Source: Anaeramoeba flamelloides (taxonomy: Eukaryota; Metamonada; Anaeramoebidae). Taken from it: a stretch of DNA of 64,000 nucleotides. Made by a program: the position numbers and the translations under genes. The stretch is taken from contig JANTQA010000032.1 in NCBI GenBank assembly GCA_027625915.1, positions 1,922,001-1,986,000 on the forward strand, given 5' to 3'. The notes below the pieces were generated by a model. The model saw only the letters and a list, made by a program, of their open reading frames with translations. It was not told the DNA's origin and did no database searches. Positions 14,461 to 26,580 of this stretch are shown in pieces. Numbering within the stretch: position 1 is the stretch's first letter; every line of letters begins with the position of its first letter.

Positions 14461-17400
14461 CAATAAAAAAAAATTTTGCAACTGAATTACAGCTCATAAA
14501 AAATTCAAAAAAAAAAAAACAAAAATGTGTAGAAATGTGAAAAAATGATTTTAATTTTGAAAATTTCCCAAATAAATTTTTACTACGAATATCCATGCAA
14601 ACCCTTTAAACATATGTGATTCACATATCAAAACTAGACACCTTTGACTAGGAAATGGTTTATAATCTTTCTTGAAAATATAAACAATGTTTCAATTGGA
14701 ATAATGGTTTGAATTGCATGTATAGGTTTATTTGAGTAAAAGTTTTAAAAAATGTATGTATGTTGTTCCAATAAGATTTTTTATTGATTTATTATTGAAA
14801 TTAGAGAATTTAGAAGATCATCTTTTATGACACCTTGGAAGCCTAAAATTAATCTAGTTCGCTCTTCACAAATTTAGGAAATGTAATTCTTTCAAATAAA
14901 AATTAATTGTTTCAATAATTAATTGAAGTTATTCCAAATAATTTCATTCTCTAAATAGCAAATTCAAAACTTTAATTTCGAATTAAGAAATTCAAATATT
15001 ATATCCAACTTTAAAAAAAAAAATTTAAAAACAAATTTTTTGTTTTTTTTTTATGTTTTTCTTTTTTTTCTATTCTTGATATTAAATTTTCACAAAACAA
15101 AAGCAAATTCAAGTATTAATTTACATCAAAATTATTGATTTTTATAAACCATGGGTGCTTTTGTATCAATAAAACATATTAAAAAATTAACCAGTTAAAT
15201 ATTATCTTGGTTATATTTCAAAGTACTTGGTAGATGAGATTTTCATGAATAAAATAAATTAAAAATTGAAAAAAAGCTAATAAACACCATTTTCTATCTT
15301 CAAAAAAATAATTATAATCTTTGGTTCAAAGATTGTCTAAAACTTAATCAAAATGAAATCATAACTTTTTTAGTTTATATAGATAATTCTTTTTGAATTG
15401 ATACTCTTAAAAAGGGTATTTTAGCTTCAAAGGTTATATTATCAAGAAGAAAAAGAAATTCCAATTAGATCTAAGTGACAAATTAAAAAAAAAAACATTT
15501 AACTTTCTTATTTATTTCTAGATTATGTAAACTTAATAGGTGAGATATAATAAAAAGAAAAAATTACACAATAGTAAAAAAAAATTGTAATTTGTGGCTA
15601 TCTGATTCTGCAATGATCAAAGGCTTGAAAAAATGAAATTAATCCTTTCTTTTTTCAGATACTTTCAAAAAAAAATTTATGAAAGAATAGCCAAATATAG
15701 AGTCTTGATGAAGGTCTTAATAATATAAAAAAAGTTATTTATTCCATCATAATATATAATGTAAAATTGATTGGAAATGAGAATAAATATTAAAGGGTTA
15801 CAATTGTTGACGAAAAGGATAGAGAATTCACAGATCAAATAAGAACACAATTCAGTATTTTTTTTTGATATATATTTTTTTTAAATGGATTTTATTTAAG
15901 AAAAACGAGTTTTGAATATAATTTTGTATTTAAAATAAAGTTACAACACTTAAAATCACATTGTAAAAATTTAAAACAAAAAAAAATTGATTTTCTATTA
16001 AAAAATTATATTCTGTTTAATAAACTGTAAAATGGATTTTGAAAGCTTAAATTAAAATGGAAAATTTCTGATAAAAGAAAAAAAAAATATTTGATCTTTT
16101 TTTGATTTTGTAAAGTGAAAAAAAAATTCTTAAAAGAACTTACATTAATTGGGATCTTCAATTCCTAAAAATTGAAAAACATCATGGGTTTAAATTATTT
16201 AAAAATAATGATCGTAAAATATTTTCAAATTTCTGTGATTTCTTTTTTTTTAAAATCTAATTTTTGTCTTTGTTTTTATTAAAACAAAATATTTCTCTGA
16301 TATTATAAGAGAAATTGATTTTTTTATAGTAAGAGAAAAAATTGAATTTTCTCTTTCATAAAAAACAATTTTCGAATAGAATACCAATTTTAATTTATTC
16401 AAATTTTTCATTGTAGTGTTGGTACGGCTTTATCACCTTCTAAATGAGTATCTTAAATAAAGAACTGAAAGGTTATAATAAATTGTTTATTTTAAAGAAT
16501 TCAGAAGATTTCAAAAATAAATATCATACTGATAAAAGTATCCCTTTTTTTGAAAAAATAGTTGTTTAAATTACTTTTTCAGGATAATTGACTTTTTTGT
16601 GATAAAATATTCACTTTCGATAAGGTATTTTATTTGTCATCTAATTGACATTTAAGCAGGAAAATTACATTAACATATGTTTAGACTTTGAGACAAAAAA
16701 CGCAAAGATATTATATAATAACAAGATTCTTAATATTATGAAAAAAAAAAGATCAATTTTGTTTATTAACGTTAGCTTTTAAAAATTTATTTTTGAGTCT
16801 TTACTGATATTTAAAGAATAAATGGGTAAAAAAACCACTTCCTTTTCCTTTTTTTTTCAATTTTTTTATGAAATTTTTGAAAGAGATGGATTGAAATTTG
16901 TAATCTATCAGTTTATTTTTTTAGTTCTTTTTTATTATATATTTATTCCTACAAACTTTTAAGTTTGAAATGAAAATCAGATTCCAGTCTTCAATAAAGT
17001 CTATTAGATGAAATTTTATCCCCTTTAACTTTCGAAACCTATCCATAAATTTCAAATGTAAAATTTAGGAACCTGATAAACAAGACAGAGCAAACAATCC
17101 CTGGCTTTAAAAATAATAAAAGAAAAGAATTTTTGAAAATAATTATAGAAAGTATATAGGATTTAACTTTATTGTTAAAATCAAATGAAACTCATCACAA
17201 TTTTATTCAAAAGTTTCATAAATAAGCTTAATTAATGCCTAGAAATATCATTTCTAATGATTTTTTGAAGATCTTGGGGTGATGTTCAACTAACCATCTG
17301 TAAAAAATTTGTTACTTGAAATAAAAATTCCCATTTATTAATTGAAAAATTATCAAAATGAGAAAAATATATCAAACTTTTTTTAAAAAATGTAAATTCA

Positions 17401-17706
17401 TTTCTGATTATTAAATTTAAAAGGAATCCGTGTATTTTTTGTAATCAAAATTTTAATTCTTTTTTTCAATTTCAAAAAGATGTAAAAGCAATTTGAATTT
17501 GCGATTAAATTTACGAGAATATTTTTTTTAGTTTACTAGTCCCTGAAATGGAGCAAATGATTATTCGATCATCAAAAAACAATATATTGTGTTTGTAGGT
17601 ATAATTTAATTGTTTGTATTGGTTTCAACAAAGGTTGGGAGATTAGTAAATCTTCAAAAGACATTAAAGATTTTTTCCATTTATTTTTTTTTTATTGTCT
17701 TGACAA
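14461..17706. other. Long AT-rich non-coding stretch
   Basis: In 3.2 kb I recognise no gene, RNA or clear element end. Open frames are short and of chance composition. The last ~200 bp should contain the PIMT promoter. Confidence 0.55.
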
Positions 17707-18367
17707 ATGAGTTCATGGACTAAAAAGCCAACAAACGATTCTTTAGTGGATCAACTAGTTTCTGAGGGGAATATCGAAGATGAAAAGAGTATTTCCGCGC
17801 TCCGAAAGGTCGATCGAAAGTTTTATGTTTTGGAAAAAAACAAATCTTCTGCTTATTTTGATCGCCCATTAGGAATTGGGCACGAAGCAACCATCTCTGC
17901 GCCACACATGCACGCAATGACTTTAGAGTTGCTAAAAGATGACTTAAATCCGGATTTAAAGGAAGAGCCAATTTCTGTGCTTGACGTAGGCTCAGGATCA
18001 GGCTTTTTCACAGCCGTAATGGGGGTTTTGGTCTCCCGAAATGGGAAAGTTGTTGGCATTGAGCACATCCCAAAGCTTGTGGAATTTGGTAGCAGTAACA
18101 TTAAAAACGGTAACCCAGAGCTTCTTGAAAAAGGAATCGTCAAAATTGTTGAGGGCGATGGCAGATTGGGCTATGAAGAAAATGCACCCTATGATGTAAT
18201 ACACGTTGGTGCTTGTGCCAAAAACGGTGTACCTGAAAAATTAATTGAACAGCTCAAGGTCGGGGGCAAAATTGTGATTCCTGTCGAAAAATCTACTGGA
18301 AGACAATGTAATAATTTGAATTTTACCTTTTTGAAATTTGCTTTATGGCTGATCTCTTTTTACCTTT

Positions 18368-18407
<40 letters not shown>

Positions 18408-18554
18408 CTTCTTCAAATTTCCAATTAATTTCTTTAATTATAAGATCTTGAATGCGGAATTAAGAAAAAGAATGGTAAATTAGAAACATCTCAGATTTGC
18501 GGGGTTAGGTTTGTTCCTCTTACTTCAAAGAAAAACCAACTTGGAATTCATTAA
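17707..18554 (+). CDS. PIMT (PCMT1-like): Protein-L-isoaspartate O-methyltransferase, two exons
   Basis: Exon 1 is 17707-18307 and exon 2 is 18445-18554, with a GT-AG intron of 137 bp. The join gives GRQYLECGIKKKNG, and the product is about 236 aa, close to the usual 225-235. It transfers a methyl group from S-adenosylmethionine to isoaspartyl residues in damaged proteins, starting their repair. Seen in sequence: DSLVDQLVSEG N-terminus, DRPLGIGHEATISAPHMHA substrate loop, LDVGSGSGFFTAVM SAM-binding motif I, GIEHIPKLVEF, EGDGRLGYEENAPYDVIHVGA, and LKVGGKIVIPV. Exon 2 supplies the family ending (ICGVRFVPLTSKKNQ). Reading through the intron instead gives a false Phe-rich C-terminus, because the intron is mostly a T tract of about 40 nt. 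The exon base composition is less AT-rich than the flanks. It is probably cytosolic, since no signal peptide is visible. Confidence 0.95.
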
Positions 18555-18901
18555 CATGCTGATCTTTGAGAATTTTTCAATTTTCCTCTTTTATTCGACA
18601 GAAAAACTGGGAAATCACAAATGGTGTGTCAGGATCATGAAAAAAAAATAAAATAAAACAAAACAATCAGCTTTATTGAATTTTTCTGATTTTTTTCTTG
18701 AAAAGTAAGAACAATTCAATGAAAAATTTCAAACAAAATCACAAACAAAACATTTCCATTAAAAGGATTAGCTTCACCATAGATTCGCCTATATTTAAAG
18801 TATGCTACAATTGAAAGGTAAATGATATTAGTGTTCTGTTGTTCAAATGGTTTCTGTGATTTCTGTGATTTCTGTGATTTCTGTGACTTGGAAAAATCTC
18901 A
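18555..18901. other. Non-coding stretch downstream of PIMT
   Basis: This has no gene. It contains a short tandem repeat at 18851-18886 (listed separately). Confidence 0.5.
18851..18886. repeat. Tandem repeat, 9-bp unit
   Basis: The unit TTTCTGTGA is repeated four times in a row without interruption. Confidence 0.9.
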
Positions 18902-19489
18902 AGGGTATTTCCAAAATAGTGGGGAATATTTTTTTACAGTTCATAAAAAATCATCTTTGTCAGTGAAAGTATTCATTAATTGACAATACCAAATTAAGTT
19001 TAATATTAATACCGATTAAATCAATGACTATGATATTTATTTCGAAATATGTGGGATCAATGAAATATTTCCTAAAAATGAAAAAAAAAATTGCACTTTT
19101 TTTGGTGAAAACAAGGTAACGACCAATTTCCATAAAAAACTGGAAATATATAAAGGGCACAAATGATTTTTTAAACAAACAAATGCAGTTATATTCTTTC
19201 AATTCTATTTGGAAAATTGTTGAGATCAAACAAGATATGGAAACGGTTTTTTCGATCAAAAAGAAAATAATAAACATAAATTTTCACCTCTAAAAAATAT
19301 CCGATAAAATCGAGATCAGAAATTTTAATATTTTTTATTTATGTAATACAATACTAAGAAACAAATTGAATTATTATCAAGAACCAATAAATGGTAGTTA
19401 ATGATTTTGGAAGTTTAAATACTTTTTTGAAGATTTGGTTTAAAAGAGATATTTTAAAATAAATTTGCCCCACTTTATTGGAAATAGCT
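18902..19489. mobile_element. Non-autonomous Tc1-related element, copy A
   Basis: About 590 bp. The left end GGTATTTCCAAAATAGTGGGG is inverse to the right end (reverse complement AGCTATTTCCAATAAAGTGG). A TA follows the right end. The interior aligns throughout with 53528-54179 and 58876-59500 (shared AATTGACAATACCAAATTAA and ACCAATTTCCATAAAAAACT). The tip AGCTATTTCC is shared with the Tc1 element at 28.8-30.8 kb. It has no transposase. Confidence 0.8.
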
Positions 19490-20554
19490 TATTTATAAAT
19501 TTTATTGAACCATAAATTATTCGATTATTATTTTAATAATGATCACAATTCAAAATTGGGGGTTTTTAAGATACTGTTTTTTTTTAATTTCTTTTCGAAA
19601 GCGAAAAATAGAAACGTAAAATAATAGTATTCCAGCATTCAATAATTCAATATTTCGAATCCCCAAAAGTAATTATTTTTTCAATTTTTTTCATTTCAAA
19701 AATTTACTCAATAATCATCAATACTAAAGAAAACCCCAAGAATGATTATTTTAGTTTCCTTTTTTACAAAACTAGTTGTATTATCGATATATTTCCAAGA
19801 TGTGAAAATAATTTGTGAATAATATTTTATCTGAGTTAATTATTTAAAATTTATGAAAAAAAAATCGAATTTTTAGGTAACTATAAAGCATTTTGAGACT
19901 AATTTCAGAAAGATGATTTTTCAAATTTGAAGTCTAAAAATTAATAATTCAGCCTTTAAAATTATCTCGAAATATAGATTTTTTCTAAAATTCTTCTGTT
20001 TTTTACAAATACACTGGATCTTTCTTAATTGAGGAGATCAACAAATAGTACTATTTTACTAAGAAGAGTTTTGAGGGAATTTTGGACAATGGATTACTAA
20101 TATGATTTACAGTACAACTAAAGATGTATTACATTTTAGAATACAGTAATTTTCAAAAAGTGAAACCCAAAATAATATAAAAAGTTAACCTCAAAATAAT
20201 TAACAATATCAATACAATATTTTGTGGGGGGGTATTAAAATTTGAGGTATTCGGTTTTATTTTTAATTGACTTTGTAAATAAATCAATTAACTTTATGAA
20301 AAAAAAATCATATTAAATTTATTATATAGGAAAGAGTAAAATCAAACTACTAAATCAAAATAAACTATCTTTCATAATAATTGGCCCATTAAAAATCAAA
20401 TTTTAAATAAAAATATTTTTAATAATTGAAGTTATCTATTATAATATAAAAATTTAGATTTTAATATTCAATACTATACTCAAGAGATATTTATTTTTTG
20501 TCTAAAAATAAAAGAAAGAAAAATAAAAAAAACTGTTAAAAAAAATTGGGACAT
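19490..20554. other. AT-rich non-coding stretch
   Basis: I recognise nothing beyond AT-rich sequence. Confidence 0.5.
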
Positions 20555-20737
20555 TTATTTTGAATGAAGCATTACATGAAAAATAGACAATTTAAAAAAG
20601 TAAAAAAACCAATTCATCGATTCTCCTTCCATTTGAATAACTAAATCTAATCTCTTTTTCATATTTGAAACCAAATTTTTCATTAATTCATCTGTTAATT
20701 CTTTCAAATTTTTCATTTTCATTTTCCATTTTAACAA
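20555..20737 (-). pseudogene. C-terminal fragment of a Tc1-like transposase
   Basis: The frame encodes ELMKNLVSNMKKRLDLVIQM then EGESMNWFF. This parallels the last residues of the 28.8 kb Tc1 transposase (MIENLINSMNRRLELVVQLN, GDCINGYF), with similar but clearly different residues, so it is a related, older element. Just left, AAAATTGGGACATTTATTTT (about 20545) resembles the family's inner TIR (GGGGCATTTTT) in the orientation expected for a 3' end. No N-terminal or catalytic part is found nearby, so this is a truncated remnant. Confidence 0.65.
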
Positions 20738-22685
20738 AACACTTTTGAAAAAATAAAAAAGAGAAAAAATGATTTATTTGCAAACTTTTCATTGTGAGAG
20801 GAAAAACTTCAAAACGGTACAAAAGCAATTCATTATTCAAATGTAAGGCGGGCCATTTATTATGAAATTTAGTTTATTTAAATTTCTTTATCATTTAAAT
20901 ACTATTAGTTGCAAAATAAAGGGAATAAAATTTTCATTCAACTTTCCAAAAAAAGATTTTTTTAATAAATCATGAAACATTTCAACATTTTAATTCTATA
21001 AACGAAGCTTAAATGATGAATATACATTTGAGAATTAGGGGTTTTGATTATTTATTTTAATTCTTGAGAGGTGATTTTTTCGCAAAGTTGAATGAAAATT
21101 TTGATCTTTCTGTTTTACAATTAATAGTATATTCACCTAACATAAATAAATAATTAAAAATCAAAATAAAAAAAAAAGGATATGTTCACTAAAATCGGGG
21201 TTATCCAAAAAAAAAAAATAAAATAAACAAACTTACCCAATTTTATCTAAAAAAAAAATATTCGAAAATTTTCATCAATACAAAGAACAATTATTTAAAT
21301 ATGAAAAAACAATTTTTTTTTTTTTTTGCTTTTGGTGTGTTAATTATCTTGTTTTAGTTATATTACTCAAAAAAGAAAAAAAATATGGGAGGATTCTAAT
21401 CACTCTTTTTCTATTACTCCGTTTTTAAAACGAATTTTTTGGTTTTTTTGAAAAAAGAAAAATAAAACCCAAAATAAATAAAAAGTTAAACATTTGAACT
21501 ATTTTTTTATTAAATTTACATGAATGGATGGTCAGTTCCATGTCAAATTCAGATTTAGAAAATATATCTTTGGAAAATATTCATTTTTAACAACCTAAAA
21601 AATTCAAAATAAATAAAAGATCGTTCAAAATAAAACGAAAATAAGAAGGCTTTACACCAAATACAAAACAATCTTTTTTTCACATTTCAAGGTGCATAAT
21701 CCTTAAATTTAATGGATATTTTTTAAAAAACAAACAAAAAAAAAAAAAAAAAAAAATACAATATAAAACAAATAAAACATAAACTAATGATTAAAGGCAA
21801 TCTACAAAATTGAGAAAAAAATTCTTCCTTAATATTTAATAATACCTTTTCTATATCGAACTTTGAAGATAAATTCCACGCCCAGATGATTAAATCGAAT
21901 TCCTTTTTTCATCGGGGATAAAACTTTTTCAATATTTAAAAACAGAAATATAACATGTTAAATAGATACCAATCTTCAAATTTTTTGTAAATTTGTGGTA
22001 CTAAAAATGGTGGGTGAAACATCCAAAAATGTTGGATTTTGATCATTTATCGGAGAAATGATATTTACTAATTTAAACCCTGAAATTAGATGAATTTATT
22101 ATCTTCTTAATTAATGGATAAAAAAGAAAAGGTAGAAACGTTTTGTGGTGTCAATCTTATGCAAGTTAGGTAATTTCGTTAAACAATGATCACCCTCTTT
22201 CAAATGAATATTAATAAATTTTTTTTTTTCATTTTTAGTTTGTTTGAAATTCCATTTTTCGTAAATCTAATTTTCTTTACAATTATGATTCTTTCCTTTT
22301 TCTCTCTTAAAGTATGTAACAAATAAATCTGGACTAAAGAAATAATCGTCGAACTCATAAATAGTTTCTCTGTGAATATAAAAAAAAAAAAAAAAAACAA
22401 AGAAAAAATTGATCAAAAAAGCATGACAAGAATCTTCAAAATTAAAAAACAATTTTTTTCTGTTTCAAAACGATCTTTGTATGACAAATTATCGAAAAAA
22501 TCAAAAAAGCAACAAGTAATATTCACACAAAAATGGAAAAAAAAAAAAAAAAATTCAGAATTGATGATAAAAATTTATTGTCTTGATACTAGTTCACCTA
22601 AAAAAATAATAATAATATTTTTCAAGGTATATTAAAAAAAAAAAATAAGAATAATAAAAAAAAAAAGAATAACAACAAAAAAAAA
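20738..22685. other. AT-rich non-coding stretch
   Basis: No gene is recognised. Frames at 22200-22635 on both strands are lysine- or phenylalanine-rich products of A/T runs. The part next to 22685 is the 3' flank of the WH2/SH3 gene. Confidence 0.55.
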
Positions 22686-25008
22686 TTAGTTTATTGACTC
22701 ATTCAAAACAACAACCAATTTTTTTTGACCACCATTTAAAATTGCATTGAAAGTGCCATCTTTATTATCAAGCACAATCTCTAAAGTATCACCTGGTTGG
22801 AATTCGTGTGGAAGGGGTTTTGGTGGTTTTGGTTTATTATTCTTCCCACCAAAAGATTTCCGAGAACCCATAGTTTGTGATTTTTCAACGGGAACTTTGG
22901 TAAGCTCAGTATATTCTTCTGGGAACCACCCTGTTTTACCATTTAATTTTCCTTCAAGCCATCCATCTCCTTCCCCTTTAGAAACAAGCTCAATTAAATC
23001 ACCTTCTTCGAATGCTAATTCCGTCGAGTCTTGTCCAGCGAAGGGGTAAAGTGCTTTGTACATATCTTTCATTTCAACAGGCTTGGGTTTTGACATGGTT
23101 TTAGGTTTATTTCCAAACCCTCCGCCGCCTCCTCCTCGGCCTCCAAAACCACCCCCAGTTTTGGGTTTGTTGTTGAATCCTCCACCGCCTCCTCTTCCCC
23201 CAAACCCTCCTCCTGTTTTGGGTTTGTTTCCTCCAAACCCTCCTCCGCCAGTTTTGGGCTTGTTGTTAAATGAGCTTTGTTGTTGTCTACCAAACCCTCC
23301 TCCGCCAGTTTTGGGTTTGTTGTTGAATCCTCCACCGCCTCCTCTTCCCCCAAACCCACCTCCTGTTTTGGGTTTGTTTCCTCCAAACCCTCCTCCGCCA
23401 GTTTTGGGCTTGTTATTAAATGAGCTTTGCTGTTGTCTACCAAACCCTCCTCCGCCAGTTTTGGGTTTGCTTCCTCCAAATCCTCCGCCAGTTTTGGGTT
23501 TGTTTCCTCCAAACCCTCCTCCTGTTTTGGGCTTGTTGTTAAATGAGCTTTGCTGTTGTCTACCAAACCCCCCACCGCCAGTTTTGGGTTTGTTTCCTCC
23601 AAACCCGCCTCCAGTTTTTGGTTTGTTTCCAAATCCTCCTCTTCCTCCACCTCCACCTCTTCCTCCAAACCCCTTTTAGATTATCAAAATTGAAATATAA
23701 TTTTTAAATTTATCGTTTTGTTTTTTTTTATTGAAAAATTCATTGAGCATATTTTGTTATGTGCAAATGTGACACAAAAGCAAATTAAAAGACACAAATA
23801 GTCCACAAGAATTAGCCTTGTAACAAAACATTTATAATAAATAATATGTTTCGATTAAAAAAATAAAAAATTCAATAAAAGAAAAGAAACACTTACAGTA
23901 TTTTTCGGAGAACTCATTGGTTTTGGTTTTGGTTTCTCAACGGGAACTTTGGTAAGCTCAACATAGTTTTCTGGGAACCACCCTGTTTTACCATTTAATT
24001 TTCCTTCAAGCCATCCATCTCCTTCCCCTTTAGAAACAAGCTCAATTAAATCACCTTCTTTGAATGACAATTCCGTCGAGTCTTGTCCAGCGAAGGGGAA
24101 AAGTGCTTTGTACATGTCTTTCATTTCAACAGGCTTGGGTTTTGGCATAGTTTTGGGCTTGTTTCCAAACCCTCCTCTTCCACCACCACCACCTCCTCTT
24201 CCTCTGCCTCCAAAACCACCCCCAGTTTTGGGCTTGCTGTTGAATGAGCTTTGTTGTTGTCTACCAAACCCTCCTCCTCCTGTTTTAGGTTTGTTTCCTC
24301 CAAACCCACCTCCAGTTTTGGGTTTGTTTCCAAATCCTCCTCTTCCTCCACCTCCTCCTCTTCCTCCAAAACCACCACCAGTTTTAGGTTTGCTGTTGAA
24401 ACCTCCTCTTGTTCCTCTCCCGCCTCCTCCTATTTTGGGTTTGTTTCCCCCAAAGCCCTTTTAAAATTTTTGAATTTTTATTAATAAATAATAAGAAAAT
24501 TAGGATCTTTTCCCAAAAAACATGCAAAAAAAAAAAAAAATTAAATTAAATTAATTACTCCTCTAGATCCACCTCCCATTTTTCTTTGACCACCTCCCAT
24601 TCCACCTGTACTTCTTCCCCTTCCACCGCCTCTTCCACCACCTCCACCACCTCCTCTACCGGTTGATCTTAATTGGGGAAATCCACCACCAAATAATCCT
24701 CCACCCCCTCCTCCTCCTCCTCTTCCGCCTCTTCCACCTCTTCCGCCTCTTCCGCCTCTTCCGCCACCACCATTATCCTTGCTAAGCTGGGGTCCAGATC
24801 TATCGTTTGTTTCAGTTTTTTTAAGTTTTTTGGCTTTAAATCCCTCGATTGAACCCAATAGATTTTTCCTACTTTTATCGATTTTAGGGACACCTTTTGA
24901 AAGGTCTGGTGGTCCTCCCAATTTTGGTGGTCCGCCACCCATTTTTGGAGGTGGAGGCCCACCACCACCACCACTTTTGTTTTTGTTTTTTTTTCTACGT
25001 CCAAACAT
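22686..25008 (-). CDS. WIP/verprolin-like WH2 protein with two SH3 domains, three exons
   Basis: Exons (minus strand): 25008-24559, 24457-23897 and 23672-22686. Both introns (101 and 224 bp) are GT-AG and phase 0, giving about 665 aa. Residues 1-75 hold PPPP and GGPP stretches, then a WH2 actin-binding motif (RKNLLGSIEGFKAKKLKKT followed by NDRSGPQL). The NDRS-P block is diagnostic of the WIP/verprolin family. Exon 1 ends in a GGRGG-rich tract. Exons 2 and 3 each carry repeated NKPKTGGGF units (about 6 and 12), GRQQQSSFN inserts and then an SH3 domain (about residues 260-320 and 535-595: ALFPF or ALYPF, EGDLIELVSKGEGDGWLEG, GWFPENY or GWFPEEY). A PPKPLP motif and a short domain ending VVVLNESIN close the protein. 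The likely role is linking actin monomers to SH3/proline networks at the cortex, as in class-I-myosin/WASP systems. The Gly-rich repeats leave a proline-rich shadow frame on the plus strand. Confidence 0.85.
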
Positions 25009-26580
25009 TGATTAGTCCTTCTTGGGGTTGTATTAAAGTAAATTTTTAAAAATTAAAAAGTTAAAATAAAAAAGAAAAGGTATTAAAAAATCAATAAAAA
25101 AAAAGAAATTTTACTTAAATTTTAATGAATACAAAAATGATTTTAGATATTTTTGTAAATTTTCCGTTTTAATTCTGGATCAACACTTTGTTTTGTTGTT
25201 TTTTCGAAACTTTTTTGAATATTATTTATTTCTCATGGAAGAAAACTCTTGAAATTATCCTTTTTCAGGCTTACTTTTTGGATATTATTTATTAATTTAA
25301 GTTTTATGGTGCAAACACTCACGTTCATCACTTGAAATTTTTCACCAAGACCACTCGTCTAAATCTAATGGAGAAAGTTTCTTTTTTTTTTTTTCAAATA
25401 ATCTCAAAAACCAAGTTCCGAGAAGTCTGCTGAAGTCACAAGATTTTTTAAAACCGATCTCTAAAAAAATTATGATAACTCTTTTTTTCAGCAGCCTATT
25501 TTAATTTCCAATTTTCTTCTCTAACTGGTTTCTAAGGTAATTCGTGTGTTTATTTTCACAGTTTTTAAAATTAATTTCTTTGAATTACTTGTTAAATAAT
25601 TTTGTGTTTATTAAATTTTTTACTCTTTTTTTGAATTTAATTGATCACAGTTTTTTGAGGTTTGGTGGGTATTTTTTTTTTGACAAATGCTCTCTTTTTC
25701 TTGTGAGGAAAATTGATTTTTAAAATTTAATTTTAGTGATTGAAATTAGAAGGTAAGAGATCAAAAAAAGGAAAAAAAAATCGTTTCCTGAAACTTGTAA
25801 GGATCTTGGCATTTTTTCGCTCATTTTTAGGAAAAAACTTTTGGGTAAATAGGTGTTTAATGTGGATTTTTACAGATGTGACTTTTTTGGAAAGCAGTGA
25901 AAAATCAATCTTCTAGTCAGAGTTAAATAAATAGACAGAAGAAATTCTTGGATTATTTCACAAGTTTGGATCCCTAAAGAAAACAACCCTTTTTTTCTTA
26001 TTGATTTCATTCGGTTACTTCTATGAAAATTTTCCCCTTTTTTTCTTTTCTGTACAAAGCTGGAAATTTTTTTGACATAAAAATCCAAAAAAGAAACTTT
26101 ACATCCCATGATTGTAGAAGAAATTGTTTCGACCTTTTGGGTTTCAGGAATATTAAGACATTCAAAAGCAACGAAACAATTTTCTTGGAAAAAAAGGAAA
26201 TAAGGATTAAGGTCTGTTAATTTTGAAAAACCCTCAAATGCTGGTTGTCTAACTTTTACAAAAATAAAAAATACTGTTTTTATTTAGGTTACTAAACAAC
26301 TACAAAATATAATCAAGATAAACTTTACTTTTTTTTTTTGTTAATTTAATAACCGTTCTCCAACAAAAGTTTTTTAAATTCTCCTGAAGAAATTTGGTGG
26401 ATATTAAAATTTCAAAGAAAAAAAAAGATATGTAAAAGAATACACCCATAATTAGAGAGTTGTTTGGGTGTTGAATTTGTTTGAACAACAATTCTAAAGT
26501 TTGTAATTAAATAATCTGCTTTTTGTTCAAATTTCCTTGCTTTATAAAAAATATTTTTCTTCCTTATTGGTGCTTACAAT
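25009..26580. other. Non-coding stretch upstream of the WH2/SH3 gene
   Basis: This AT-rich stretch lies between the start codon at 25008 and the Harbinger-like transposon. It presumably contains the gene's promoter. The short opposing frames at 25870-26220 overlap each other and have no recognisable content. Confidence 0.5.

Noticed and set aside
17720-18204. Three minus-strand frames over PIMT exon 1
   Set aside because: They are antisense shadows of a well-conserved exon.
23069-23668. Glu-rich minus-strand frame (199 aa) with N-P-K-L repeats
   Set aside because: It is another frame of the same repeats. The Gly-rich frame joins both SH3 domains and the WH2 exon through good splice sites; this one does not.
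23056-23679. Proline/leucine-rich plus-strand frame (207 aa), and similar ones at 24060-24464 and 22747-23049
   Set aside because: They are exact antisense shadows of the Gly-rich K-P-K-T repeats and SH3 domains of the minus-strand gene; GGA/GGT codons reverse to TCC/ACC, which read as Pro in one frame.
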